NCBI RefSeq assembly: GCF_001905445.1
Contig: NZ_LIVQ01000016.1
Coordinates: forward strand, 1 to 48,794
Direction of reading: 5' to 3'
Length of the DNA stretch: 48,794 nt
Source of the DNA: Streptomyces sp. CB00455
GTDB lineage: Bacteria > Actinomycetota > Actinomycetes > Streptomycetales > Streptomycetaceae
The first letter of the stretch is position 1, and each line of letters begins with the position of its first letter. The notes under the pieces are model-generated. The model had not been told where the DNA came from and did no database searches. It saw only the letters and a program-made list of their open reading frames with translations. The position numbers and the translations under genes were made by a program. Positions 1 to 9,700 of the stretch are shown here, one piece after another.

Positions 1-1021
1 CGTAGGACAGCTCCCAGCTCGCCGCGACGAGCAGATTCTCCGCGAGTGTCAGGACCATGACTCCGGCCACAGCGCCGGTCACTGCCAGCGTTCCCCCGAC
101 GACGGCTGCCGCGGCGAAGAGAGCACAGGTCAGAACAAGCAGTCCGCAGGCGAGGCGAGTGGTGCGAACGGAGCGGTCGAGTCCCTGTACGGCCCGGCCG
201 AGGTAGCCTTGGAAGAGCGCGGTCTGGACGGTGTTGACGGCCAGTAGCACCGAAGAGAGCGAGGGCGGCAGGTCCAGTACCTTGACCACCCACAGCGGCA
301 GCAGTACGAACATGACGGAGTCGTGCAGCATCGCGAACGCATTCGCCACGACGAGCCCGACGAACCTCTTGTCACGGTAGGGCGCGGGAATTTCCGCGGC
401 GGAATCGCCCACCCCATCGGCATCGGCCTTACGGGCCGTCGCCGTAACGCGCACGCGCCGGATCGCCAGGCCTGTGGCGATGAACGACACGCCGTTGACG
501 GCGAACAGGATCTGGAACGCCGGTGTCCAGTGCAGTGCTTGGACGCCTCCGGCCAGGAGGAATCCGACGCTGAGTCCGATGTTGCGAATGGCCCGGATCG
601 ACGTCATGGTCACGCTGCGTTCCTCGGCTGGCACCACGTCGCCGATCACCGCTTGGAACAGCGGGCCGCTGGCCGCGTCCGCGGCAGCGAGCAGGCAGGT
701 CAGCCCGAGGTAGGCCGGATAGCCGTCGACCAGTGCGTAGCCCGCGTATCCGAACCCGCGAATCACCAGTAGCCCGATGAACACCCGGTTGGCACCGATC
801 CGGTCGGCGAGCCGGCCCATCGGTACCGGACTGAGCAGACCGCAGACGCTGCCGATGCCGAGCGCCGCGCCCACCGCGACCATCGGCAGCCCGACGACCT
901 GCACGAAGTACAGCGTGGAGGCCGCGAGGAACAAGCCGGATCCCAGGGAGTCGACGGTGCCGCCGATCGCGAGGATACGTCCGTTGCGCGACGGCGGGAT
1001 CATCGAACGGAGGCCCTTCAC
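1..1021 (-). CDS. MFS transporter, C-terminal part cut by window edge
   Basis: The reverse strand is open from a GTG at 1021 to the window edge, giving about 340 residues of a hydrophobic protein. Several membrane segments are visible, and the motif GRLADRIGANRV (around residues 70-80) matches the loop 2-3 signature of major facilitator transporters. The family moves small solutes or drugs by proton antiport in the cytoplasmic membrane. The GTG start overlaps the TGA stop of the acyltransferase gene upstream (GTGA), so the two are probably translationally coupled; an alternative ATG lies at 1003. The neighbouring acyltransferase and possible ATP-grasp remnant suggest export of a small amide or peptide product, but the substrate cannot be read from sequence. 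The family call is firm; the function is inference. Confidence 0.85.
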   Translation of the reverse strand, partial: MKGLRSMIPPSRNGRILAIGGTVDSLGSGLFLAASTLYFVQVVGLPMVAVGAALGIGSVCGLLSPVPMGRLADRIGANRVFIGLLVIRGFGYAGYALVDGYPAYLGLTCLLAAADAASGPLFQAVIGDVVPAEERSVTMTSIRAIRNIGLSVGFLLAGGVQALHWTPAFQILFAVNGVSFIATGLAIRRVRVTATARKADADGVGDSAAEIPAPYRDKRFVGLVVANAFAMLHDSVMFVLLPLWVVKVLDLPPSLSSVLLAVNTVQTALFQGYLGRAVQGLDRSVRTTRLACGLLVLTCALFAAAAVVGGTLAVTGAVAGVMVLTLAENLLVAASWELSY

Positions 1022-2148
1022 AGCCAGCCTTCGCTGTCGTGGGTCCACTCCAGGTCCTCACCGGGCAGCTCGGCACGCAGCGCCTCGGCCTGCCCGGTGT
1101 TGTACGCCTTGGTAGCCGTGGCATCCCAGGCGCCGGGCCGGGTCGGGACGGCCCACATTGGGTGGACGACGGCGCCACGCCGCGCCTTGGCCTGGTAGGC
1201 GCCGGCGCCCAGGTGCAAGGCCGTCGCACCGTCGGCGTATGCGTCGCGGATCGGCTGATAGCAGCTCAGCTGGAAGTACTCGCCCACGTGCGGCGCCCGC
1301 TCGTAGTCGAATCCGATGGCGCGCGTGTAAGTCGTCTGTCCCTCGATGAAGATCAGGGAGAAACCGATCGGCTGCTCTTCCGCGTTCATGCACAGGTGCA
1401 GCCGACCGGTATCCCGCGCGGCACGGCTGAGCTGTTCCAGCCAAAGCGTCATGGCATCGGCCGATGCCTGCACGCCGTACTTCTGCTGGGTCGCCGCCAG
1501 GAGCGCACCGCACCGCTGGTATTCGTCGGACAGTCGCGCTCGGCTCAGACGCAGACCGGCTGACTCGAACTCGCGCAGGTCGCGACGGATCCGCTTCCTT
1601 CTGCTGCTGATCAGGCCTTCGAGGTAGTCCTCGAAACCGCTGCCGGGCAGGGGGATGACGCACTCGCCGTTGAGCAGGCGCGGGGTGACACCGCTGCGGC
1701 GGGCGAGCAGGGCCGCGTCCGCCGAGGTGGCGTAGAGCCACCAGGCGAGCCCGTCGCTGTGCGTGTCGGCGATGTCCTGCACCGCGTCCAGCAGTGGCTC
1801 CAGCGCCCGGTCGTCGGAGAGCAGCGGGCCGCTGTAGAAACCGCGGGAGCTGCCGACCAGGGTGACCGGCCGATCGCCCTGGTCCGCCGCGTCGGGGAAG
1901 AGCTTGCCGGGATGGTAGTTGCCGCTGCTGGGCCGGTCCACGACGAACACCGCGACGGCACCGACCAAGCGGTCGCCGGAGCGGACGCACACGTGGTGAA
2001 CGCGTCCGCCCTGCTCCTGCTCGCGCTGGAACTCCAGCCAGCGTGTCCCCGCGTAGAACGACTTCGGGGCTGCCAGTTGATCCCACGCCCGACGGTCGTT
2101 CTCGTCAAGCCGGTCCAGGATTTCCACTCGTAGTGGCTCAGCCGACAT
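1018..2148 (-). CDS. GNAT-type acyltransferase (BioF2-like / Acetyltransf_6 family)
   Basis: This 376-residue soluble protein resembles the FemAB-related GNAT proteins (Acetyltransf_6, BioF2-like). The visible features are an N-terminal half beginning DRLDENDRRAWDQL, a basic central segment SRRKRIRRDLREF (about residues 183-195) and a C-terminal half with EEQPIGFSLIF and the segment GEYFQLSCYQPIRDAY. These proteins transfer acyl or aminoacyl groups; in natural-product loci they often modify amines. The stop overlaps the GTG of the MFS gene. The ATG at 2148 lies inside the end of the upstream remnant, ten codons or fewer before its stop, so the three once formed a tight operon. No substrate can be assigned. 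Confidence 0.8.
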   Translation of the reverse strand: MSAEPLRVEILDRLDENDRRAWDQLAAPKSFYAGTRWLEFQREQEQGGRVHHVCVRSGDRLVGAVAVFVVDRPSSGNYHPGKLFPDAADQGDRPVTLVGSSRGFYSGPLLSDDRALEPLLDAVQDIADTHSDGLAWWLYATSADAALLARRSGVTPRLLNGECVIPLPGSGFEDYLEGLISSRRKRIRRDLREFESAGLRLSRARLSDEYQRCGALLAATQQKYGVQASADAMTLWLEQLSRAARDTGRLHLCMNAEEQPIGFSLIFIEGQTTYTRAIGFDYERAPHVGEYFQLSCYQPIRDAYADGATALHLGAGAYQAKARRGAVVHPMWAVPTRPGAWDATATKAYNTGQAEALRAELPGEDLEWTHDSEGWL

Positions 2149-2392
2149 ACAGTCCCCCTCCTTCCATCTCGCGAAGGAGCCGGTGGTCGCGTTCGACCTC
2201 GGCGAGCCCGCCCGCCAGGGACACGAAACCCGGTGCCGACGGCAGGTCCACGGTGAGCGGCACCGTCTGCCCGGGGACGACCTTCGTGGTCAGGGCGACG
2301 AAGGTGGGCAGCGATTCGATGCGCTGCTGCCACCCGTCCTCCCGGCCGGGACCGGGCCGCCGGTTGATCAGCCAGACGTTGCGTACGTTTTG
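2138..2392 (-). pseudogene. C-terminal remnant of a possible ATP-grasp ligase
   Basis: About 84 residues in the frame ending at 2138 read like a genuine protein C-terminus, with NVRNVWLINRRPG, then IESLPTFVALTTKVVPGQTV, then AGGLAEVERDHRLL. The pattern (short strand, 'leglp', 'v..G..v', 'g.ve.d...l') resembles the small C-terminal subdomain of ATP-grasp amino-acid ligases (LAL_C type), but this is a weak resemblance. The reading frame loses protein character above about 2392, where a plus-strand metallopeptidase fragment begins, so the 5' part is missing. It overlaps the acyltransferase start, which fits an operon of ligase, acyltransferase and exporter. The remnant status is clear; the family is a guess. 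Confidence 0.4.
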
Positions 2393-2393
2393 A

Positions 2394-3114
2394 TACACGC
2401 CCAAGCGGCCGGGCTGCTCATCAGCGCGGTCCTGGTATACCACCGCACCGTCGAGCCGCTGCGCTACGAAGAACCCGCGACGGCCGCAGACCGGACCGGC
2501 CACCGCTTCCTGCGGAACTGGCAGATCGCCGATTTCGTGCTCGCCGACCTCAACGCGTACGTCGACCTCCCGCACCGCGTCACCGTCGTCGCCCGCTCCT
2601 GCTCCGGGGAAGGCACCGCCTACGACCCGGAGGCGCGCCGCATCGACCTCTGCTACGAGGACCTCGCCGAGGAACGCGAACTGTTCGAGCACGCGGAGTC
2701 CCGGACCAACCCGGACGAGGACCTCGCCGACAGCGTCCGCGAAACCCTCTACCACGAGGCTGGCCACGCCCTCCGCGATGCGCTGGACCTCCCCGAGGCA
2801 GGCGACCGCGCCGAAGAGGACGCCGCCGACCGTCCCAGCTGATGCTGCTGACGTGGCCACCCGGAGGGCGAGGACACCCTCCTCACGGCCGCCCGCGCCT
2901 ACGACTTCGCGGCCGCCGCCGACCCCACCCCGGACCCTGCGTATGAACACGCCCCACCGGCCACCCGCGCCGAATCCCACCGCTGCGCGGTCCACGGCGA
3001 GGCCCCCACCGCCACCCGGAACTCGCCACCCCGCCCCGAACCCACTGCGCCGCCACCTGGACCGCCGCCCGCGACGCCTGGACCCGAGACCTGATCCCGC
3101 TCCTTCGTCGTTGA
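2394..3114 (+). pseudogene. Decayed DUF4344 metallopeptidase
   Basis: The plus strand reads as a DUF4344-type putative metallopeptidase. It contains the zinc motif HEAGH (about 2756-2770) within ETLYHEAGHALRDALDLPE, preceded by IDLCYEDLAEERELFEHAE. The N-terminus with signal peptide is absent because the fragment starts at a junction near 2392. After GDRAEEDAAD the original frame stops at 2842. The rest of the domain continues in other frames: HPEGEDTLLTAARAYDFA near 2860-2920 and the family-like end AARDAWTRDLIPLLRR with a stop at 3114. At least three frame changes are therefore needed. The protein would have been secreted; it is not functional now. Confidence 0.75.
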
Positions 3115-3127
3115 TCCCCGGGTACGC

Positions 3128-3166
3128 CGAAGCCCGGCCGAGGAATGGTCTCCTGGCCGGGCTTCG
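3128..3166 (-). terminator. Terminator hairpin after the DNRLRE/FG-GAP gene
   Basis: Perfect 12-bp arms (3128-3139, cgaagcccggcc; 3155-3166) enclose a further 4-bp stem (agga/tcct) and a 6-base loop. The hairpin begins about 12 bases past the stop codon at 3179 of the minus-strand gene, the normal place for a factor-independent terminator. There is no long T tract, as is usual in Streptomyces. Confidence 0.75.
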
Positions 3167-3178
3167 TGCACCAAGTAG

Positions 3179-6100
3179 CTATCCGATGGTGAGGAAAGTG
3201 TTCCAGCCGTCTTCGTCGCGTCCGCTGGCTTCTCCGTAGGTGGTGGTGCCGCCTCGGAAGTAGTACTGGTTTCCGTCGGAGGCCTGGACGCCCCAGATGT
3301 CGGGGATGCCGTCGCCGGTGGTGTCCTCGGTGCCCAGGACCTTGGGCCAGGCGGCGCGGGTCCAGGCGGTGGTGGCGTAGGTGTAGTCGACGCCGCCCTC
3401 CGCGTTGGCCGCGAACTGGAGGGAGGTGAGGTCGGCTCCGCCGTTGACGCCTGCCTTGCCCTTGCGCAGGGCCATGGTGCGGTTGGCGTTGGCGTTGTCG
3501 CGGAAGAGGAGGTCGGGGATGTTGTCCCCGGAGATGTCCCGGACGCCGACGATGTCGCGGGCGGCCCAGCCGGTAGCCATCTTGCGGTAGGAGGCGAAGC
3601 TGGAGCCGGTGTAGCCGGAGAACGCCCAGAAGCCGTCGGCGTCGAGTGCGAACAAGTCGGGCAGGCCGTCGCCGTCGACGTCCTCGGTGACCACGATCTG
3701 CCGGAACGTCGCCGGGTCGGGTGCGGAGGCGGGGAGCTGCATTTCGATGCGGCGGCCGGCGTCGAACTGGCCGGTGCCGGTGCCGGGGTAGATGTACAGC
3801 TTCCCGTCGGGCATCCGGGCGATCATGTCGGTGATGCCGTCGCCGGGGTGCCAGTCGGTGGCGTGTCCGACCAAGGCCGGGATCGTGGAGGCCGCGTCCT
3901 TGAAGTGACCGGGGGCGACGGGCTTGCCGTTGTCGACGGCGCCGGGGATGAACGCGTCGGTGTCACCGTTGCGGTCACCTGCGTAGGTGCGCAGGTTGCC
4001 GTCCTTGTCGACGGCGAGGAGGTCGGGGAATCCGTCGCCGGTGACGTCACCGGGCTTGTCGGTGCCTGCGCGTGGGGAGACGTAGAAGAGGTATTCGGTG
4101 GGGACGGAGATGTTCCCGGCCGTGTTGACGGTGCGTACGTACAGGACGTTGGGGCCTGCGGTGTCGACCTGGATCTTGATGGAGGCCAGGTCACCGGCGG
4201 TGGGGGTGGCCTTCTGGTCGTAGGTGGTCCGGTTCAGGGACCACTGGTACTCGCGGACGCTGGTGGCGGGGGTGCCGTTGCCGAGGAACTCGAGGACCTG
4301 GTCCGGGGTGGAAGCCGGCGCCAGCGACCACTGGGCGCCGTCCGGGCCCGGGGCGGGGAAGTGCGTGGAGCGGACGGTCGGGTTGGCTGGGGCGGTGTGG
4401 TCGATGGTGAAGGTGCACCATCCGCCGCCACCGGAGTCGGCCGGACCGGAGCCGGCGGATCCAAAGCCGTCCCAGTCCGTGGTGCGCGATAGCCAGAAGT
4501 ATTTGCGGCCGGAGGTGAAGGACGCCCAGGGAACAGACTTGGTGACCACGCCGTCGCTGTTGGGCCACAGCCATTCGTTGGCAATGTCCGCCCCGGAGGC
4601 TGCGTCCCAGACCTCGATCTGGACCTGCTTGAGGTTGCCGTCCCGGTCGGTGCCCTTGACCTGGAAGGACACGTCGGTCTTGCCGATGCTGGTACCTGGG
4701 CTGCTGGTCAGGCAGGGGCCGCCGGGGGAGGTGTTCATGTTCGCGGCGACGGGGATGTCGGGGCGGGTGTTGTAGACGACCTCGATGTACGGGGCGCTCT
4801 CACCGTTGGCGAGGAGCTTCTTCCAATAGTACGAGTCCGACTCATTGGGCGCCTTGAAACCGAGGGACAATGCGCCCCAGTTGGCGCCGGCGGCCTGGGT
4901 GACCAGACCCTTGATGTCGGGGGCGACCCAGTTGTCGGGGCAGGTGGAGTTGTAGCCGTAGCCGGCCATCTCGGTGGAGACCTTGTTGCCCCACCAGCCG
5001 GTCGTGTTGTTCCACGTCGACGACGAGGAAACCCACGGCGTGGAGTAGATGTCCATGGCCTTCTGGCTGCACGACCACGAATAGGTCTGCAGGGCGCGCA
5101 CGGAAGCCGACTGGATACCCGCCCCGTGCAGCTCGGAGCCGAAGTAGAAATTGAACACCGAGCGGGAGGTGCCGCCGGAATCCGATTCGTAACCGACACG
5201 GGCCTCGTTCGTGCCCGACGCGTTGTAATTCTGGCCGTTGTAGAAGCTGGAATTACCGGCCGTCTTGTAGAGCAGCGACCACGAATGCTTGTGACCCTTG
5301 AACGAAGGGTCGACGAACACCGGATAGACCGTTTCCGCGGCGTTCAAGAGCCCGGCGTCGGGCTTCAGGGACAGGGTGCCGTCCTTGAACGACGCGGCGG
5401 CCACCGACAGGTGCGCGCGCTCGGCGCCGGCCAGGCCGGCCAGGCCCAGGGTGGGGTGCTTCTTCGCTGCCGCCGAAGGCTTCCACGCCGGCACATCATC
5501 GGTGGTGGCGACCTTGCCGGAGGAATCCCACATCAGAGGCGACGGAGAACCCGCCACCTCCTCGCCCTTTGCGTCCCGGGCGGAAAGCGCACCGGATTCG
5601 GCGTCGAGCTGGAACTGCAGATCGGGCGAGGCCAGGCGGTAGTTCAGCTCCGCGAGCAGCGGATCAGCGGCGGCCTGCTTGTCCTTCACGACGAGCAGGT
5701 GCGAATAGCCACCGTCCTGCGCCGTCATCATCAGATCGACACCCGGCCGGACATTCTCATACAGCGCACGCGGACCATCGATCACCGGCGCCGGCAGCAC
5801 GCCGGGCCAGCTCACCGACATGTCATGCCCGTCAACGTTCAGCCGCACCAGCTCGGTCCACACCTGACCAGGCACATCCGCCGTCAACGCCGAACGCACC
5901 CCACCACGCGAAGACCGCCCAGCACCGGGAGTACCCGCGCTGAACACGACGGCACCGTTCACCGCCTTCGCGGCGAACCCGCCCTCCACCTGCTGCAGAT
6001 CGGTATCGACCGGCTTCCACTCGTCACCGACCTTGGCCCGGACGGCAGAGCTGGAGATCTGCTTCTTGAACAGACCATCGGGCTGCGCCCACGTCGTGGT

Positions 6101-6388
6101 GTTTGCGTTCCGCTCCGCGGAGACCTCGACGTCCTTGCCCCGCTCAGCGGCCAACTTCCGCGCCTGCGCGGCAGTCATTCGGCCATGGGCTTCATCGGAA
6201 GCCTTCTTCTGGGGCTCCCCGTACCCACCCAGCCGCCCACCCACCGGCACCGCCACAGCCACCGCAAGCAGAGCGGCGAGACCGCCCATGGCCTTCCGGC
6301 GCCTGAACCAAGGGCGATTGGGCACGGCAACTGCTGCTTCTGTAGTGGGTGTTGGCGGTCTCGGTTCCACCGACTCACTGACAGCCAT
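3179..6388 (-). CDS. DNRLRE / FG-GAP (VCBS) repeat cell-surface protein, module 1 partner
   Basis: This 1069-residue protein has a short cytoplasmic tail, a basic stretch RRRK and one hydrophobic segment (about residues 34-50, GGLAALLAVAVAVPVGG), so it is exported or anchored by that helix. An N-terminal domain (about 75-300) contains KPVDTDL and LYENVRPGVDLMMTA. A DNRLRE-type beta domain (about 355-560) contains IDWNNT-like STWNNTTGWW. Ig-like strands follow. The last 290 residues carry calcium-type FG-GAP repeats (GDVTGDGFPDLLAVD, DVDGDGLPDLFALD, DISGDNIPDLLF, DTTGDGIPDIWGV), which fold as a beta-propeller. The ATG at 6388 was chosen over an in-frame start at 6424 because GGGGGGAG lies at ribosome-binding distance before it. 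It is divergent from the RHS toxin gene and paralogous to the protein at 40957. The role (adhesion or toxin presentation) is inference. Confidence 0.85.
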   Translation of the reverse strand: MAVSESVEPRPPTPTTEAAVAVPNRPWFRRRKAMGGLAALLAVAVAVPVGGRLGGYGEPQKKASDEAHGRMTAAQARKLAAERGKDVEVSAERNANTTTWAQPDGLFKKQISSSAVRAKVGDEWKPVDTDLQQVEGGFAAKAVNGAVVFSAGTPGAGRSSRGGVRSALTADVPGQVWTELVRLNVDGHDMSVSWPGVLPAPVIDGPRALYENVRPGVDLMMTAQDGGYSHLLVVKDKQAAADPLLAELNYRLASPDLQFQLDAESGALSARDAKGEEVAGSPSPLMWDSSGKVATTDDVPAWKPSAAAKKHPTLGLAGLAGAERAHLSVAAASFKDGTLSLKPDAGLLNAAETVYPVFVDPSFKGHKHSWSLLYKTAGNSSFYNGQNYNASGTNEARVGYESDSGGTSRSVFNFYFGSELHGAGIQSASVRALQTYSWSCSQKAMDIYSTPWVSSSSTWNNTTGWWGNKVSTEMAGYGYNSTCPDNWVAPDIKGLVTQAAGANWGALSLGFKAPNESDSYYWKKLLANGESAPYIEVVYNTRPDIPVAANMNTSPGGPCLTSSPGTSIGKTDVSFQVKGTDRDGNLKQVQIEVWDAASGADIANEWLWPNSDGVVTKSVPWASFTSGRKYFWLSRTTDWDGFGSAGSGPADSGGGGWCTFTIDHTAPANPTVRSTHFPAPGPDGAQWSLAPASTPDQVLEFLGNGTPATSVREYQWSLNRTTYDQKATPTAGDLASIKIQVDTAGPNVLYVRTVNTAGNISVPTEYLFYVSPRAGTDKPGDVTGDGFPDLLAVDKDGNLRTYAGDRNGDTDAFIPGAVDNGKPVAPGHFKDAASTIPALVGHATDWHPGDGITDMIARMPDGKLYIYPGTGTGQFDAGRRIEMQLPASAPDPATFRQIVVTEDVDGDGLPDLFALDADGFWAFSGYTGSSFASYRKMATGWAARDIVGVRDISGDNIPDLLFRDNANANRTMALRKGKAGVNGGADLTSLQFAANAEGGVDYTYATTAWTRAAWPKVLGTEDTTGDGIPDIWGVQASDGNQYYFRGGTTTYGEASGRDEDGWNTFLTIG

Positions 6389-6743
6389 GGTTGTACTTCT
6401 CCCCCCTCGGGCCCGTGCTTCCACAGCCCTCGGCGCTCACAAATGTCTTTCGGCCATCGGCCCCGAACCCGGAAGGTCGCTCCCGGCTGGCCATTCACAC
6501 GGAAGGCGCGAGCAGAGCATGAACCATCCGGGCGAATCGCCACCCCTTGGGAACATAACCTGAGTGGCCATTTGGTCGTGGTTTGCGCCGATTGCACCGA
6601 GCTCTGAAGCCTGTAAGTGACAAAGGCCACATCAGTTACTGGTTTGTAGATTTTCAGCCACCCCGGCCGCACAATCAGCTGGCTATTTGTCAGTTTCCTG
6701 GCTCCGCCCGCTAGTCCGCGGAGGCAGATCGTGGGGGGTCCGC
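6389..6743. promoter_or_regulatory. Divergent intergenic control region of module 1
   Basis: These 355 bases separate the divergent starts at 6388 and 6744 and must hold both promoters. The middle (about 6550-6700) is clearly more AT-rich than the flanking genes. Each end carries a run of six G on the coding strand (6399-6404 read on minus; 6732-6737 on plus) at ribosome-binding distance. I could not identify convincing -10 and -35 boxes. The two genes are probably co-regulated because they share this space. Confidence 0.6.
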
Positions 6744-9700
6744 ATGTCGCCGTTGTCGGCGCGCAATTTCCGCCTGCCCGGAAACAGGAGGACGCGCGCC
6801 GATAGCGCGCGCCTCGCCGGGCGCACCGGCATCACCTTGTCGGTGGTGCTGGTCGCAACTCTCTTGCCCATCCAGGCCTGGGCAGCACCACCGGGTGACC
6901 GCAGTGGCGTCCAGCTGCCGGGCCTCCAGCAGGATGCCAAGGCCAAACTCGACGAGGCCGAGGCGGCCAAGCTCCAAGGCTGGTCCGGGGTTCCCGTCCA
7001 GCCTCCGGCCGAGTACGAACCGTCGAAGATCACCCCGCCGGCCGGTGGGTCGGCCAGTGTCGCGCTCTCCGGTGACCAACTCGTCCAGGCGGGCACTCTG
7101 CCGGTCAGCATCGGCAAGGCCTCGCCCACGGAGGCGAACCCGACACCGCCCGCACCGTCGGGCACCTGGTCGGTGGCGGTCGAGACACGTATCGCGACCG
7201 AGGCGGCCAACGTCGACGGCGCGCTCATCAAGGTGACCCCGCCGGTCGACGGGGTCACGCCCGTCGACATCCAGCTGGACTACCAGAAGTTCGAGGACCT
7301 CTACGGCACGGAATGGGCCACCCGCCTGGTGCTCAAGCAGCTCCCCGAGTGCTTCCTGACCACCCCGGAACTCCCCGAGTGCTCGGTCTCCAAGGAGGTC
7401 CCGAGCACGAACGACCCGGCCACCGGCACGGTCCGCGCCACCGTCGACCCCGCAAATGCGCCCGGGCAGGGCCTGCGCACGATGGCGGTCGGCGGAGGCG
7501 GGCCGATGGTGCTGGCAGCCTCCGACGGCGCCTCCGGCGCGGGTGGTACCTACAAGGCCACGCCCCTGCAGCCGTCCGGTTCCTGGACAGCGGGCGGCAG
7601 CGGCGGCGGGTTCTCCTGGAGCTACCCGCTCACGGTTCCGGCCCCCCCGGCGGGTCCGGCCCCCAAGGTCGCCTTCAGCTACTCCTCGCAGACGGTGGAC
7701 GGCAAGACCTCCGTCGCGAACGGTCAGGCGTCATGGATCGGTGACGGGTGGTCGTACGAGCCCGGCTTCATCGAGCGCAGGTACCGCACCTGTTCCGACG
7801 ACCGCAAGGCCGCCCCGAGCGCGCCGAACAACGACAACATCACGGACAAGAAGAAGAGCGACCTCTGCTGGTCCGGCGACAACGTCGTCATGTCGCTCGG
7901 CGGCGCCACCACTGAGCTCGTCCGCGACGCCACCACCGGCAAGTGGATCCCCGCGAACGACGACGGCGCCAAGGTCGAGCAGAAGACGGATGCCGCCGTT
8001 GCCAACGGCGCCAAGGACGGCGAGTACTGGGTGGTCACCACCCGCGACGGAACGCGCTACTTCTTCGGCCGCCACGACGTCGACGGCGCCGGCACCCGCG
8101 CAGTGACGAATTCCGTCTTCTCCGTTCCCGTGTTCGGCAACCACCCCGGCGAGCCGTGCTACCAGACCTCGTACGCGGCATCGTCCTGCACCCAGGGCTG
8201 GCGCTGGAACCTCGACTACGTCGAGGACGTCCACGGCAACGCGGTCGTCGTCGACTGGGCGAAGGAGACCAACCACTACGCCAAGAACGAGAAGTTCAAG
8301 GAGAAGGTCTCCTACACACGGGGCGGCTATCCCACTCAGATCGTGTACGGCCTGCGTGCCACCAACCTGACCGGCGCGCCGGCCGGCAAGATCGAGTTCA
8401 CCGTCAGCGAGCGCTGTGTCAAGGAAGGCTCGACGGACTGCTCGGACACCGAGTTCGAGTCGAAGAACTTCGCGGACAAGCAGCCGTGGTGGGACACCCC
8501 GTCCACCCTTCACTGCAAGGCCGACAAAGACTGCTACGTCACCTCGCCCACCTTCTGGACCCGCAAGCGGCTGACCGCGGTCACCACCTACGGCCAGCGC
8601 ACCGAGGGCTCCACTGGCCTGTCCCTCGTGGACCGGTGGACTCTCACCCAGTCCTTCCCCAAACAGCGCACGGACACCCACCCGCCGCTGTGGCTCGAGT
8701 CGATCACCCGCACCGGCTACGGGACTGCGAAGGACGCCAACGGTAACCAGCTCAGCGTTCCGCTGCCGCCGGTGTCCTTCGTGGCCAACGTCCAGGACAT
8801 GCCGAACCGCGTCGCGAAGAGCGCCACCGACGCGACCCCCGACTTCGACCGCCTCCGCGTGGAGACCATCCGCAACGAGACCGGTGGTGAGACGTACGTC
8901 GACTACTCCGCTCCGTGCGCGGTCGGCACCACTCACCCGAAGCCTGAGGAGAACACGACCCGCTGCTACCCGGTCCACTGGTCCCCGGACGGTGAGCTGG
9001 AGACGCCTCCGATCGAGTGGTTCAACAAGTACGTCGTCGACAAGGTCGTCGAGAAGGACCGCGTCGCGCGCCAGCCCGACGTCACCACCAGCTACACCTA
9101 CGAAGGCAACGCGGCCTGGGCCAAGGACGACGACGAGTTCCTCAAGCCCGAGCTGCGCACCTACAGCCAGTGGCGCGGCTACGCCTCCGTAGTGACGCAG
9201 CGCGGCGTGACCGCCAACGCGGGCCAGGCCGACGCGACCGAACAGTCCCAGAGCCGGACCTGGTACTTCCGGGGCATGTCCGGCGACGCCGGGCGGCCCA
9301 AGATCACGATCAAGGACTCCACCGGCACGGAGGAGCTGGGCGAGGACCTGCCCGTCTACCAGGGGCAGACGGCTGAGACCATCACGTACTCCAAGACCGG
9401 CGGCAGCGTCGTCGAGCGCACGGTCACCTGGCCTTGGAACCAGAAGACCGCGACCCGTCCCCGCGTCGACACCACGCCGCTGGAGGCCTTCCGTACGGGC
9501 ACCATCCGATCCGACGCCTACCAGTCGATCAGCGGAGGCCGGACGAACCTGATCCGGACCAAGGGCACCTTCGATCCCGCCAACGGCCTCCCGCTCACCA
9601 TGCAGAACGAGGCGTTCACCTCGAACGGCACGGGCTGGACCACCGTGGCGGCAACGTGCGCCACCACCACCTACGTCGAGAACGCGGCGAAGAACCTGGT

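Noticed and set aside
2183..2842. A single 219-residue protein made of both sides of the 2392 joint
   Set aside because: The first 70 residues are antisense to the ligase-like tail and do not resemble DUF4344; the fusion is accidental.
5126..6607. Open frame of 493 codons on the plus strand
   Set aside because: Antisense to the FG-GAP protein gene, Arg/His/Gly-rich without domain signs.
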